From positions 1 through 64,000 of the forward strand of contig CAYYJF010000003.1 of the NCBI GenBank assembly GCA_964472175.1: DNA of 64,000 nt, given 5' to 3'. This DNA comes from UBA8389 sp964472175 (GTDB taxonomy: Bacteria; Bacteroidota; Bacteroidia; Bacteroidales; UBA1402). How positions within the stretch are numbered: position 1 is the stretch's first letter; each line of letters starts with the position of its first letter. The notes under the pieces were generated by a model, which ran no database searches, was not told where the DNA came from, and saw only the letters and a program-made list of their open reading frames with translations. Below are positions 43,210 through 51,966 of this stretch, one piece after another. A program made the position numbers and the translations under genes.

Positions 43210-44231
43210 ACAAAGATCCATTCAATAAACCTTTGGTTTCTGTCATTTTGGTCACGTATAACCAAAAAATGTACATTGGGAAAGCCATTGAAAGCATTCT
43301 GATGCAGGAGTGTGGATTTGATTTTGAATTGCTAATCGGAGATGATGCCTCCACAGACGGTACGCTGGAAATATGCCGGCATTACCGTGACGAAAACCCA
43401 CAACGCATTCAGTTGCATGCAAACGCTGAAAATAAAGGTTTCTTGAACAACTATTTTGATTTGTTGTCGAAAGCGCGTGGCACTTATTTGGCCGATTGTG
43501 GCGGCGATGATTACTGGCTGGACCCCAAAAAATTGGACAAACAGGTTGGATTTTTAGAAAGCCACCCGAATTACGGCATGGCCACAGGGAACTGGCTCAT
43601 TTTGAACGAATCAGACCAATCTCAGGAATACCCCAAATCGCATGTTGCTGAGGGTTGGGACGACGCTTTGATGACCGGGAAGGAAGCGGTTGCGCACTAT
43701 ATCCATGGAAATCGGATTCCAAAAGTATTGCTGGCAGCTGCTTGTTTCAGAAAAGATTGGGTGATGGAAGCCTACCAAAAACGGATGGATTTGTTCAGGG
43801 GGCAATTTGCGACCTGCGAAGATTTGCCCATCACACTGTCGTTGTTGATAAAAGGTCCCATCTATGTTTTTCCGGATACATTTGCGGTGTATCGACTGTT
43901 GAAAAATTCAGTCAGTCACTCGGAAAATACGACGGAATGGATTCAGACATTTTACTTTCGAACCTACCAACAGACTTGTCTTCTGGCTTTGCATTATCAG
44001 ATTCCGACCCAACGAATTGCGTCCTACATTCAATCGCAAAGCAACAATTTTGCGCTACATGCTTTTTTGTCAAACAGCAGCAGCTTCATGGATCAGCTTC
44101 TGGATTTTCATCGAAAATCGCAACTACCCATTGGTTTCAAAATGCGGTATTTTCATCGATTAATACATTTTCCATCCGGAATTCAAAAGGCATTAAGATA
44201 TTTTTTATCAAAGTATTATGAGTCAAAATAA
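43206..44231 (+). CDS. family 2 glycosyltransferase
   Basis: 341 aa GT-A glycosyltransferase. PLVSVILVTYNQKMYIGKAIESIL, DDASTDGTLEICRHY, then ADCGGDDYWLDP (the DxD-like metal site) and CEDLPITLSL, which fits the acceptor end. The C-terminal 90 residues carry no membrane helix, so it acts on the cytoplasmic face on a lipid-linked sugar. Sugar specificity cannot be read. Its last 14 bases overlap the next gene. Confidence 0.88.
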   Translation: MNKDPFNKPLVSVILVTYNQKMYIGKAIESILMQECGFDFELLIGDDASTDGTLEICRHYRDENPQRIQLHANAENKGFLNNYFDLLSKARGTYLADCGGDDYWLDPKKLDKQVGFLESHPNYGMATGNWLILNESDQSQEYPKSHVAEGWDDALMTGKEAVAHYIHGNRIPKVLLAAACFRKDWVMEAYQKRMDLFRGQFATCEDLPITLSLLIKGPIYVFPDTFAVYRLLKNSVSHSENTTEWIQTFYFRTYQQTCLLALHYQIPTQRIASYIQSQSNNFALHAFLSNSSSFMDQLLDFHRKSQLPIGFKMRYFHRLIHFPSGIQKALRYFLSKYYESK

Positions 44232-45462
44232 CAAAAACATATTGTTCTTGAGTTCCAATTTTCCCGAACCGGGAGGCATTGAAATGGTCACCAACATGTT
44301 GGCCGATTATTTTTGTACTCATGGAATCCTGACCCACATTTTAACCATGAAAAAAAATGTTGCTCAGGTGCATTCACAGAACAACGCGCTTTTGAAAATT
44401 GTTTCGATGCCGGGAACACTCAATGATGCCGGGAATCGTGCTTTTATCCAGAATTACATGCTGGAAAACGGCATTCAATCAGTGATCAATCAAGGCGCAT
44501 TTTCAAACTTTTACTTAGACTGGGAAACACCATGGAAGCTTCATACTATCAACACCTTACACGGAAAACCTTTTTGGGAAATGGATGCAGTATGTCATGC
44601 AACCTATCCTATGATATGGAACGAATATGGTTCGAAAAGTGAAAAAATCAAAGGACTTTTAAAAAAGTCATTGATTCACCTGCATCCTGGACTCGCTTTT
44701 CCCACTTTAAAGCATGCGTATCGGGTGCAGATTGAAGCGGCATCCAGATATGTGGTTTTGGATCCTTCATTCAAACGTCTGTTGGAGCAAAAATTATACA
44801 AGGGTGTGCCTCATCCAAACATTGTCTGTATCGAGAACCCCATGCCCGACAGACAGGTAACTTTGGAACAAAAAAACAAAACCGTGTTGTTTGTTGGCAG
44901 GCTTATTCGCAGTTCCAAAAGAGTTGACAGACTATTGAAAATGTGGAAAATCATGGAACCTTTGCACCAGGATTGGTCGTTAACCATCGTCGGAGATGGG
45001 CCGGATAAAGCGCGCTTGGTGGGTTTGTCAAATCAATTGAATCTGGAAAGGGTTGAATTTACCGGAACCCAACCAGCATCAGCCTATTACAAAACGGCAT
45101 CCATTTTGTGTTTGACTTCATCCTTTGAAGGGATGCCACTGGTTGTGAGGGAAGCTCAGCAATACGGAACGGTTCCCCTTGTGTACGACTGCAGTCCGGC
45201 CATGAAAAATCTCATTGAAAATAGGGTAGATGGCATCATTGTCCAAGCTTTCAAACAAAAACAGTTTGTCCATGCATTGGATCAATTGATGTCCGATGAT
45301 GGCTATTTGAAAAAAATGTCATTGAACGCACATCAATCCATTAAAGTAAAGTGCAAAGATCATCTGGAAGTGGTGGGCAACAAATGGTTGGCTTTATTAG
45401 AGGAACTTGAGCACAACACGGGCAATTCTCCAAAGTCCACGACCACCCAAACCTTCATATAA
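44218..45462 (+). CDS. family 4-type (GT-B) glycosyltransferase
   Basis: 414 aa. N-terminal domain from ILFLSSNFPEPGGIEMVTNMLADYF, C-terminal Rossmann domain KTVLFVGRLIRSSKRVDRLLKMW, VGDGPDKARLVGLSNQLN, and the EX7E-like SSFEGMPLVVREAQQYGTVPLVYDCSP that binds the nucleotide sugar. Retaining GT4 expected. Ends with a 66-base tail-to-tail overlap with the next, minus-strand glycosyltransferase. Confidence 0.9.
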   Translation: MSQNNKNILFLSSNFPEPGGIEMVTNMLADYFCTHGILTHILTMKKNVAQVHSQNNALLKIVSMPGTLNDAGNRAFIQNYMLENGIQSVINQGAFSNFYLDWETPWKLHTINTLHGKPFWEMDAVCHATYPMIWNEYGSKSEKIKGLLKKSLIHLHPGLAFPTLKHAYRVQIEAASRYVVLDPSFKRLLEQKLYKGVPHPNIVCIENPMPDRQVTLEQKNKTVLFVGRLIRSSKRVDRLLKMWKIMEPLHQDWSLTIVGDGPDKARLVGLSNQLNLERVEFTGTQPASAYYKTASILCLTSSFEGMPLVVREAQQYGTVPLVYDCSPAMKNLIENRVDGIIVQAFKQKQFVHALDQLMSDDGYLKKMSLNAHQSIKVKCKDHLEVVGNKWLALLEELEHNTGNSPKSTTTQTFI

Positions 45463-46371
45463 ATACTGTAGCCGCAGAAAAACTGTGGCAGGAAACCGAC
45501 CTTGCTTTGGCAACTGCAGCAGGGCTTTTTCGAGGTATTTTTTTCCAAGTTCGCCCTGACCTTCCCGACGTATTTGTGTAGCGAGTGTTGTGATTTTATA
45601 ACACAAAGCACGTTGAAGTCTGACTTTTTCAAGGTTGTTTGGCCTTTTTTCGATGGTCGCACGAATTTTCATCAACGCAGCGAATAAAATCTCATGGTCT
45701 TTGGAATAGGTGTTTCCACTGATGGAGTGTTGGTGTGCATGGACTTCGTACAAGGGTTTTCCCCGCATCCACATCAGATCATTGGTCAACAACATGACCC
45801 GAAACCCAAATTCCAGATCTTGCCAACGCATCAAATCCTCGACCCAGGGTCCCGTTTTTTCAGGCAAAGTTCTTTTAATACAGACATTGTGGGTACAGAC
45901 AAGAATGTCATACAATTGATCGGCTGGATCGACAGAAATATAATGTGGCCTTTTGGTGTAACGGCCGTTCGGAAATACAATTTGGTAAGGAAACGCCATG
46001 GCTTTCGGGAAGGATTGGGAAGCTAATTGATTCACAATGCGGTTGATACAATCCGGATACATCAAATCGTCAGAATCAAAAAACATCAGGTAATCGCCGG
46101 TAGCCAATGACATTCCAATATTTCTGGCCACATTTGCACCCCTTTTAAACTCCTGATATACAGACACTTTAAAAAAGCCATCATCGTGCAGCGCCTGAAA
46201 CTGCAGCAAAAGCTGCATGGATTGATCGGTCGATCCATTGTCGACCAAAACCAGTTCAATGGGACGATACGTTTGCTCCCAAATGCTGTTGAGCATGGCA
46301 GGCAACAACTTCTCACGATTTAATACAGGAACAATGATTGAAATAAGCGGAGATTGTCCAAATGTTTCCAT
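45397..46371 (-). CDS. family 2 glycosyltransferase
   Basis: 324 aa GT-A enzyme: LISIIVPVLNREKLLPAMLNSIWEQTYRPIELVLVDNGSTDQSM, RGANVARNIGM and FFDSDDLMYP (DxD). A C-terminal helical region follows without membrane segments. The ATG at 46371 is chosen; a TTG eight codons further upstream lies within the -7 box. Inverted relative to its neighbours, so this unit may have been added separately to the cluster. Confidence 0.87.
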   Translation of the reverse strand: METFGQSPLISIIVPVLNREKLLPAMLNSIWEQTYRPIELVLVDNGSTDQSMQLLLQFQALHDDGFFKVSVYQEFKRGANVARNIGMSLATGDYLMFFDSDDLMYPDCINRIVNQLASQSFPKAMAFPYQIVFPNGRYTKRPHYISVDPADQLYDILVCTHNVCIKRTLPEKTGPWVEDLMRWQDLEFGFRVMLLTNDLMWMRGKPLYEVHAHQHSISGNTYSKDHEILFAALMKIRATIEKRPNNLEKVRLQRALCYKITTLATQIRREGQGELGKKYLEKALLQLPKQGRFPATVFLRLQYLYEGLGGRGLWRIARVVLKFL

Positions 46372-46387
46372 GATACCCAATTCGTGT

Positions 46388-46420
46388 TTTGACAAAAATA
46401 CGATAAAATGATTACATTTG
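46388..46420 (+). promoter_or_regulatory. promoter for the plus-strand GT2 gene (TTTG-N21-TACATTTG)
   Basis: TTTG (46388-46391), a 21-base spacer and TACATTTG (46413-46420), both elements matching the Bacteroidota consensus. The -7 box ends 16 bases before the ATG at 46437. Shares its DNA with the opposing promoter. Confidence 0.6.
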
Positions 46421-46426
46421 TTTCAA
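46393..46426 (-). promoter_or_regulatory. promoter for the minus-strand GT2 gene (TTG-N23-TATTTTTG)
   Basis: Minus strand TTG (46424-46426), 23 bases, TATTTTTG (46393-46400), 21 bases upstream of the ATG at 46371. It is interleaved with the plus-strand promoter. Confidence 0.5.
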
Positions 46427-46436
46427 AAGTGTGCAA

Positions 46437-47252
46437 ATGACCTTACAATGGCTGATCTCCACTTGCGGTGAACGCGTTCAATTACTGGAACACCTGCTGA
46501 TGGCTCCAATGCCCGATGTCTCATACGTTGTTTCCGTTCAAAACCTGAATCATGCATTTCCAACCATTCCTGAGTTTTGCAAAAGACCGGATGTTTCTAT
46601 TCACTTTTTGGAAGGAGATGGTTTGAGTAGAAACAGAAATCATGCCTTGCAGCATTCGAATGCAGATATTGTGGTCATTGCCGATGACGATATCGCGCTT
46701 CAACCATCCTATGTACAAAACATCATCCGCAGTTTTGAATTGAACCCGAAAGTGGACATCGGTTGCTTTCAAATTCAGACGACAGACACCGGAAAGCCTT
46801 ATAAAAGCTATCCTGCAGCAGCAAAGAAATTAACCACAATGGCTGCATTAAAACAAGTCAGCTCCATTGAAATTGCGTTCAGAAGGGCAGCAGTGACCGA
46901 TGCCGACATCCGTTTTGATGAACGTTTCGGCTTGGGTCGAACGGCAAATAGCGGAGAGGAATTGCTCTTTCTGCATGATTGTGTACACAAGGGACTGAAC
47001 ATTCATTTTTTTCCACAGTACATCGTGGAGCATCCTTCCAAAAGCAGTGTCAATCAGACCTCTGCCTTTGATCCCAAAAGATTGTTCGTATCCGGGGCAC
47101 AAAACTATGTTCTGTATGGAAAAGGGGCTTATTTCAGGCATTTTCTGGCTGCCATCAAAAGGTTTTCCGCATTGAAAAAAAACGGATTAACCTTCACACA
47201 ATTTATGAAGTTTAAGAATGAAGGCTGTGCTTACATTCGTTTGCACAGATAG
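46437..47252 (+). CDS. family 2-like glycosyltransferase
   Basis: 271 aa GT-A-like transferase: EGDGLSRNRNHALQH then ADIVVIADDDIALQPSYVQNII, where DDD is the metal site; a later RTANSGEELLFLHDCV supplies the acidic acceptor motif. Start ATG 46437; the track-like GTG two codons earlier is less likely. The N-terminus is less like classical GT2 because the usual SVIIPTYN strand is replaced by LQWLISTCGERVQLL. Tail overlaps the next minus-strand gene by 22 bases. Confidence 0.82.
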   Translation: MTLQWLISTCGERVQLLEHLLMAPMPDVSYVVSVQNLNHAFPTIPEFCKRPDVSIHFLEGDGLSRNRNHALQHSNADIVVIADDDIALQPSYVQNIIRSFELNPKVDIGCFQIQTTDTGKPYKSYPAAAKKLTTMAALKQVSSIEIAFRRAAVTDADIRFDERFGLGRTANSGEELLFLHDCVHKGLNIHFFPQYIVEHPSKSSVNQTSAFDPKRLFVSGAQNYVLYGKGAYFRHFLAAIKRFSALKKNGLTFTQFMKFKNEGCAYIRLHR

Positions 47253-48112
47253 CCAAGGCGATACACATCAAACAAAAACAAATTTGGGTGCTTTCCCAAC
47301 AAATTCCTGCGCATCAACGATGCTGTCAAGGTAAATTTCCATGCAAAAAGTCTATTTAACCGGCAGGAAACCAACCTATTGTACACACGAAAAAGTTTGA
47401 TTTCTTCTTGCAATTCGAGGTTGTCACAGAAGGGTGGCATCTGATATTTCATGGCAGCGACCAGGCTTTTTTCCAGAAAAGCCAAGCTTGTCTCCAAGCC
47501 ATTATGTATCAGCTGATTGTCAATATGAAGAATGGGAATCCCTGCTTTTTTTAACACATATCCGTATAAGGTATCTTCATGCCCGTAATCTTTGATGCCC
47601 TCGTCAAACGGGAATCTCTCATAGACAGACCGATGCAACAGCAAATTGACGGAAGACAATGATTTCCAGGGTTGTTTGTTTCGCTCAAAAGCCGAAGTAT
47701 TTTCGCGTTTGATTCCATACACCCACCTAAGCAACTTGTCTTTTTCGGGCTTATCCTTTTGATAGGTAACAGCACCGGCAACCACCTGATTCGTTGGAAT
47801 CGCCTGCAAGTATTGTTCAATAAAAGCAGGGTGGGTGACTTCCAGATCACAATCAAGAAACAAGAGCCAATCGTAGATGGCCATTTTTGCCAATTGGTTC
47901 CTGCATCGGGCAGCGCCCTGATTCACCTCCGATTTCACAAACCTGCAATGCGACAGTTGTTCAATGACTTTGTTTTCATCCATAAACTTGCTGGAAGCAT
48001 CGTCCATGACCAAAATTTCAAATGAAATGCAGGCCTTTTTACATAGTTCATGCAAATCGGCCACCAAACCACTGCAATTGTAGTTATACTCTGGGATTAA
48101 AATTGAAATCAT
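47231..48112 (-). CDS. family 2 glycosyltransferase
   Basis: 293 aa GT-A enzyme: MISILIPEYNYNCSGLVADL, FEILVMDDASSKFMDENKVIE, VNQGAARCRNQLAKMA, LLFLDCDLEVTHP (DxD) and DEGIKDYGHEDTLYGYVLKKAG (acceptor ED motif). No membrane helix. Last gene of the glycan block, convergent with its left neighbour and divergent from murB. Confidence 0.88.
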   Translation of the reverse strand: MISILIPEYNYNCSGLVADLHELCKKACISFEILVMDDASSKFMDENKVIEQLSHCRFVKSEVNQGAARCRNQLAKMAIYDWLLFLDCDLEVTHPAFIEQYLQAIPTNQVVAGAVTYQKDKPEKDKLLRWVYGIKRENTSAFERNKQPWKSLSSVNLLLHRSVYERFPFDEGIKDYGHEDTLYGYVLKKAGIPILHIDNQLIHNGLETSLAFLEKSLVAAMKYQMPPFCDNLELQEEIKLFRVYNRLVSCRLNRLFAWKFTLTASLMRRNLLGKHPNLFLFDVYRLGYLCKRM

Positions 48113-48134
48113 GGTACAGGTATCTGATAATAGA

Positions 48135-48142
48135 CAAAGATA
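48135..48142 (-). promoter_or_regulatory. -7 element of the minus-strand GT2 gene
   Basis: The minus strand reads TATCTTTG, matching TAnnTTTG, 22 bases upstream of the ATG at 48112. No clean TTG at -33. Confidence 0.42.
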
Positions 48143-48157
48143 AGAGAAATATCATTC

Positions 48158-48188
48158 TTGTGAGTCCTGTAAAAAACCTGTACTTTTG
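48158..48188 (+). promoter_or_regulatory. murB promoter (TTG-N20-TACTTTTG)
   Basis: TTG (48158-48160), a 20-base spacer and TACTTTTG (48181-48188), a perfect consensus match that ends 18 bases before the ATG at 48207. Confidence 0.66.
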
Positions 48189-48206
48189 TTTCACTTTTAT
48201 ACACGC

Positions 48207-49217
48207 ATGTTACCCATAGAACATACCCCATTAAAGCTCAGACATACCTTCCACATGGATGTGTATGCAAACTATTGGTTTGATTTTTCTTCCATCGGGG
48301 AGTTGAAAGAAATACTAACCGACGAATCCTATCGTCATCTGCCCAAAATGGCCATTGGCGGAGGTAGCAACCTGCTGTTTCTAAAGGATTATCCTGGAAT
48401 GCTCCTCCATTCAAGCATCAAAGACATTGAATGCCTGGAAGAAAACGAGCGCCATTTTCTGATTCGGGCAGGATCTGGAATCAATTGGGATGCCTTTGTT
48501 GAAACCTGTATCCAGAACGGCTGGTACGGTTTGGAAAATCTCTCCGGTATACCAGGTGAAATTGGTGCCGGGCCGGTACAAAACATCGGCGCGTACGGTG
48601 CTGAAGCCAAGGATTTCATCCATTCCGTAGAAGTGCTGCATGTTGATACCCTGGAAACCCAAATACTCAGCAATGAAGACTGTCAATTTGGGTATCGGGA
48701 CAGCATTTTCAAACACGAATTGAAAGACAAATGCGTTGTTTGTTATGTCACGTATCGGTTGAATAAACACTTCAACCCAAATGTACAATATAAAGATTTG
48801 CAGCAAGTTATCGGTTCAGAAAACAACCTCACCGCAAGTGCATTGAGAGATGCTGTATTGGAAATCCGGAACAAAAAACTGCCCAACTGCGATGAAGTTG
48901 GCAATGCAGGTAGTTTCTATACCAACCCCATTGTCAGCCGAGCCCAGTTTGAAGCACTGAAGCTTCAATATCCCGACATCTCCGGTTATGAACAATCCAA
49001 TGGTACCTACAAAGTTTCGGCGGCCTGGTGCATTGATCAGGCCGGCTGGAAAGGCAAAAGCCTTGGAAATGCCGCTGTTCACGACAGGCAGGCATTGGTC
49101 TTGATCAATCCTGGTGAAGCCACCTCCCAAGACATTCTGAACCTCAGCCACCAGATTGTGGAAGATGTTCAGGCAAAATTCGGCATCGTATTGGTTCCTG
49201 AAGTCCTTATGATTTAA
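48207..49217 (+). CDS. murB: UDP-N-acetylenolpyruvoylglucosamine reductase
   Basis: FAD/NADPH enzyme making UDP-MurNAc, second committed step of peptidoglycan synthesis. 336 aa, the long E. coli (type I) form. Seen: MAIGGGSNLLF (FAD site), GLENLSGIPGEIGAGPVQNIGAYGAE, CQFGYRDSIFKHE, and the catalytic GNAGSFYTNPIVS with the serine acid. ATG 48207 chosen; the in-frame TTG at 48186 lies inside the promoter. Confidence 0.96.
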   Translation: MLPIEHTPLKLRHTFHMDVYANYWFDFSSIGELKEILTDESYRHLPKMAIGGGSNLLFLKDYPGMLLHSSIKDIECLEENERHFLIRAGSGINWDAFVETCIQNGWYGLENLSGIPGEIGAGPVQNIGAYGAEAKDFIHSVEVLHVDTLETQILSNEDCQFGYRDSIFKHELKDKCVVCYVTYRLNKHFNPNVQYKDLQQVIGSENNLTASALRDAVLEIRNKKLPNCDEVGNAGSFYTNPIVSRAQFEALKLQYPDISGYEQSNGTYKVSAAWCIDQAGWKGKSLGNAAVHDRQALVLINPGEATSQDILNLSHQIVEDVQAKFGIVLVPEVLMI

Positions 49218-49227
49218 TTTGAATCCA

Positions 49228-49992
49228 ATGAAAATCACGTTTTTAGGCACCGGAACATCGACAGGAAACCCCATGTTGCTTTGCAACTGTCGGGTATGTA
49301 CCTCCACGAATCCAAAGGATATCAGACTTCGTTCCTCTGTCTTGATTGAAGATCATGGCACTCAAGTTTTGATTGATTGCGGCCCTGATTTCAGACAACA
49401 AGCCCTTCGTGCCAACATCAAGCATTTGGATGGCGTGTTGATTACACATGAACACTATGATCATGTGGGTGGTCTGGACGACATGAGACCCTATTGTCTG
49501 TATGAAGAAATGCCCGTTTTTTCAGACATTCAAGTACTAAACCGACTAAAAATACTGATGCCATACAGCTTCAGGGACAATCCATATCCTGGTGTACCCT
49601 TGTTTAGGCTTCACCCGGTTCAAAAAGATTCATTTTTCATCAAACAATTGGAGATCAAGCCCATACATCTGATGCATTTCAAGCTTCCCGTTCTTGGATT
49701 CAGGATAGGAGACATGGCTTATCTCACCGATTTTAACGCCATATCCGACGAAGAAATTCAAAAATTATCTGGTTGCAAACTGTTGATTGTGGACGCTTTA
49801 AGACATGAAAAGCACATCTCACACAACAGCCTGGAAGAAGCCTTGTCTGTAATCAATCAAGTGCAACCCGAAAAAGCATTTTTAATCCACATGAGCCATG
49901 ACATGGGCTTGCACGAGGAAATGAATGCAGCGCTTCCTGAACACATTCGGCTCTCATTCGATGGTTTGATCATCGATACAGAGAAAAAGTGA
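49228..49992 (+). CDS. metallo-beta-lactamase fold hydrolase, PhnP/PqqB-like
   Basis: 254 aa. The metal-binding motif THEHYDHVGG (73-82) is present; an N-terminal GTGTSTGNPMLLCNCRVC carries a CxCxxC group typical of the PhnP-type branch, as does DIRLRSSVLIEDHGTQVLIDCGPDFRQQ; a later LTDFNAIS and HISHNSLEEAL give further metal ligands. PhnP is a cyclic-phosphate phosphodiesterase, but no phn genes are here, so the substrate is unknown. Ten bases after murB, likely co-transcribed. Confidence 0.83.
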   Translation: MKITFLGTGTSTGNPMLLCNCRVCTSTNPKDIRLRSSVLIEDHGTQVLIDCGPDFRQQALRANIKHLDGVLITHEHYDHVGGLDDMRPYCLYEEMPVFSDIQVLNRLKILMPYSFRDNPYPGVPLFRLHPVQKDSFFIKQLEIKPIHLMHFKLPVLGFRIGDMAYLTDFNAISDEEIQKLSGCKLLIVDALRHEKHISHNSLEEALSVINQVQPEKAFLIHMSHDMGLHEEMNAALPEHIRLSFDGLIIDTEKK

Positions 49993-50021
49993 TTTACCCT
50001 GCACACTGTCTTTTTTTTTCT

Positions 50022-50029
50022 TATTTTTG
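50022..50029 (+). promoter_or_regulatory. -7 element of the dnaN operon
   Basis: TATTTTTG matches TAnnTTTG with CTG (one off TTG) 20 bases before it, 37 bases upstream of the dnaN ATG. A nine-T run at 50011-50019 may also help end the preceding transcript. Confidence 0.5.
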
Positions 50030-50066
50030 TAGTAAAACCAATGTATAAAAACTTAATCCATATCGT

Positions 50067-51188
50067 ATGAAATTCATTGCTTCCAGTTCTGCGTTATTGA
50101 GTCATCTTCAGGCTATTAGCCGGGTTATCAATTCCAAAAACACGCTGCCGATTTTAGATTGTTTTCTATTGAAAATTGAAGGACGCACACTTACGGTAAC
50201 GGCTTCTGATACGGAAACAACCCTGGTGACCACTCTGGATTTGATTGAATCGGATGGAGACGGAACATTCGCCATCCCTTCGAAAACCTTGTTGGATTCT
50301 TTGAGAGAGTTGTCTGAACAGCCTTTGACCGTTGATATCAACGAAAACAATTTGGAAATCACCATTTGGTATCAAAACGGTAAATATAAATTCATCGGAC
50401 AAAGCGGCGATGAGTATCCCAAATTGAAAGAACTCAAAGAAGGAGGAAATTTGGTACTTGCGGCATCCACCTTATTGAGCGGCATCAATTCAACTTTATT
50501 TGCCTCTGCCGACGACGAACTCAGACCAGTAATGAATGGGGTGGTCTTGGACATCACCACCGAAGACCTCACTTTTGTTGCCTCGGATGCCCACAAACTG
50601 GTTCGTCTGAAAAATTCATCCATAAAGGGCGAAAGCAACGTGGTGCTGATCATTCCCAAAAAGCCTGCCGTGTTGTTAAGAGCCATCCTGCCAAAAGAAA
50701 CCGGAGAAGTGGTCATTGCCTACGATGAAAACAATGTGGTCTTCAAACTGTCCAATTATACAGTTTATTGCCGCTTGGTCGAAGGCCGCTTCCCCAATTA
50801 CAATGCCGTGATTCCTCAAAACAATCCGTATAAGATCCTGGTCGATCGGGTGACACTTTTAAACACCTTGAAACGTGTCTCCATTTTTGCGAATCAAGCC
50901 AGTAGCCTGGTAAAATTGGCCATCACCAACAATCAAATCGAATTGACCACCCAAGATATTGACTTTTCGACTTCTGCCGAAGAAACCATTCCCTGTCAGT
51001 TTGAAGGCGAAAAAATCAGCATTGGCTTCAAAGCTCAATACATCATTGACATTGTATCCAATTTGAGTACCAACGAAATCATTCTGGAATTGGGCGACCC
51101 CTCCAGAGCCGGATTGTTTATCCCTGCCAACAATGAACCCAATGAGGATTTGTTGATGTTGTTAATGCCCATGCTGTTGAACGATTAA
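50067..51188 (+). CDS. dnaN: DNA polymerase III subunit beta (sliding clamp)
   Basis: Ring-shaped processivity factor of chromosomal replication. 373 aa, three repeats of the clamp fold: MKFIASSSALLSHLQAISRVINSKNTLPILDCF, RPVMNGVVLDIT with VASDAHKLVR, and VEGRFPNYNAVIP near 245. The C-terminal LLMLLMPMLL forms the usual hydrophobic end. First gene of a conserved Bacteroidota group with the exonuclease, coaBC, DUF4835 and recN; dnaA is not adjacent, and no origin repeats were seen. Confidence 0.97.
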   Translation: MKFIASSSALLSHLQAISRVINSKNTLPILDCFLLKIEGRTLTVTASDTETTLVTTLDLIESDGDGTFAIPSKTLLDSLRELSEQPLTVDINENNLEITIWYQNGKYKFIGQSGDEYPKLKELKEGGNLVLAASTLLSGINSTLFASADDELRPVMNGVVLDITTEDLTFVASDAHKLVRLKNSSIKGESNVVLIIPKKPAVLLRAILPKETGEVVIAYDENNVVFKLSNYTVYCRLVEGRFPNYNAVIPQNNPYKILVDRVTLLNTLKRVSIFANQASSLVKLAITNNQIELTTQDIDFSTSAEETIPCQFEGEKISIGFKAQYIIDIVSNLSTNEIILELGDPSRAGLFIPANNEPNEDLLMLLMPMLLND

Positions 51189-51197
51189 AACGACGAA

Positions 51198-51965
51198 ATG
51201 CAATTATTTTTAAAAAATCCTTTGGTATTTTTGGATCTTGAAACAACGGGTATCAATGTAAACAGCGATCGGATTGTAGAGATGTCCTATTTGAAAGTTT
51301 ACCCGAACGGAAAAGAAGAGACGAAAACATATCGGGTAAACCCTGGAATGCCAATCCCCAAGGAAGCATCTGACATACACCATATTACCGACGAAGATGT
51401 TGCCAATTGCCCCACATTCAGACAAATTGGACAAAGCATTGCAAATGACATCGAGGGATGTGATCTGGCTGGTTTCAACTCCAACAGATTCGACATTCCG
51501 ATGCTTGCAGAAGAATTTTTGCGCAATGACATCGACATCGATCTGAGCAAGCGAAAATTCATTGACGTGCAGGTTATTTTCCACAAAATGGAACAAAGAA
51601 CCCTGAGTGCGGCTTACAAATTTTATTGTGGGATGGAGTTGGAAGGTGCACATGGCGCTGAAGCCGATACCAAAGCGACTTATGAAGTACTTAAATCTCA
51701 ATTGGACAGATATTCTGAACTGAAAAATGAGGTCGATTTCCTTGCCGCATTTTCAACATTCAACAAAAATGTCGATTTTGCCGGAAAAATGGTGTACAAC
51801 GACAAAGGCATCGAAGTCTTCAATTTTGGAAAGTATAAAGACATTCCGGTAGAAGATGTACTAAAAAAAGACTCTGGTTATTTCGGATGGATGATGCAAG
51901 GCGACTTTTCCTTAAACACGAAAAATGTACTGACCAGAATTCGTTTGCGCACATTAACTAAATAA
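51198..51965 (+). CDS. DnaQ-like 3'-5' exonuclease with C-terminal DUF3820-type domain
   Basis: 255 aa. DEDDh exonuclease: motif I FLDLETTG (D13, E15), motif II GFNSNRFDIPML, motif III HGAEADTKATYEVL. Residues about 180-255 form a short extra domain (KMVYNDKGIEVFNFGKYKDIPVEDVLKKD, YFGWMMQGDF) resembling DUF3820. Ten bases after dnaN, so it may proofread with the replicase or trim ends; the separate epsilon subunit was not sought beyond this window. Confidence 0.87.
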   Translation: MQLFLKNPLVFLDLETTGINVNSDRIVEMSYLKVYPNGKEETKTYRVNPGMPIPKEASDIHHITDEDVANCPTFRQIGQSIANDIEGCDLAGFNSNRFDIPMLAEEFLRNDIDIDLSKRKFIDVQVIFHKMEQRTLSAAYKFYCGMELEGAHGAEADTKATYEVLKSQLDRYSELKNEVDFLAAFSTFNKNVDFAGKMVYNDKGIEVFNFGKYKDIPVEDVLKKDSGYFGWMMQGDFSLNTKNVLTRIRLRTLTK

Positions 51966-51966
51966 C

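Noticed and set aside
36859..48112. Phage or genomic island containing the glycan cluster
   Set aside because: No integrase, tRNA boundary, attachment repeats or phage genes; the block is flanked by housekeeping genes.
49993..50066. Replication origin beside dnaN
   Set aside because: No dnaA gene or clustered DnaA-box-like 9-mers; the region holds a T-run and a promoter element only.
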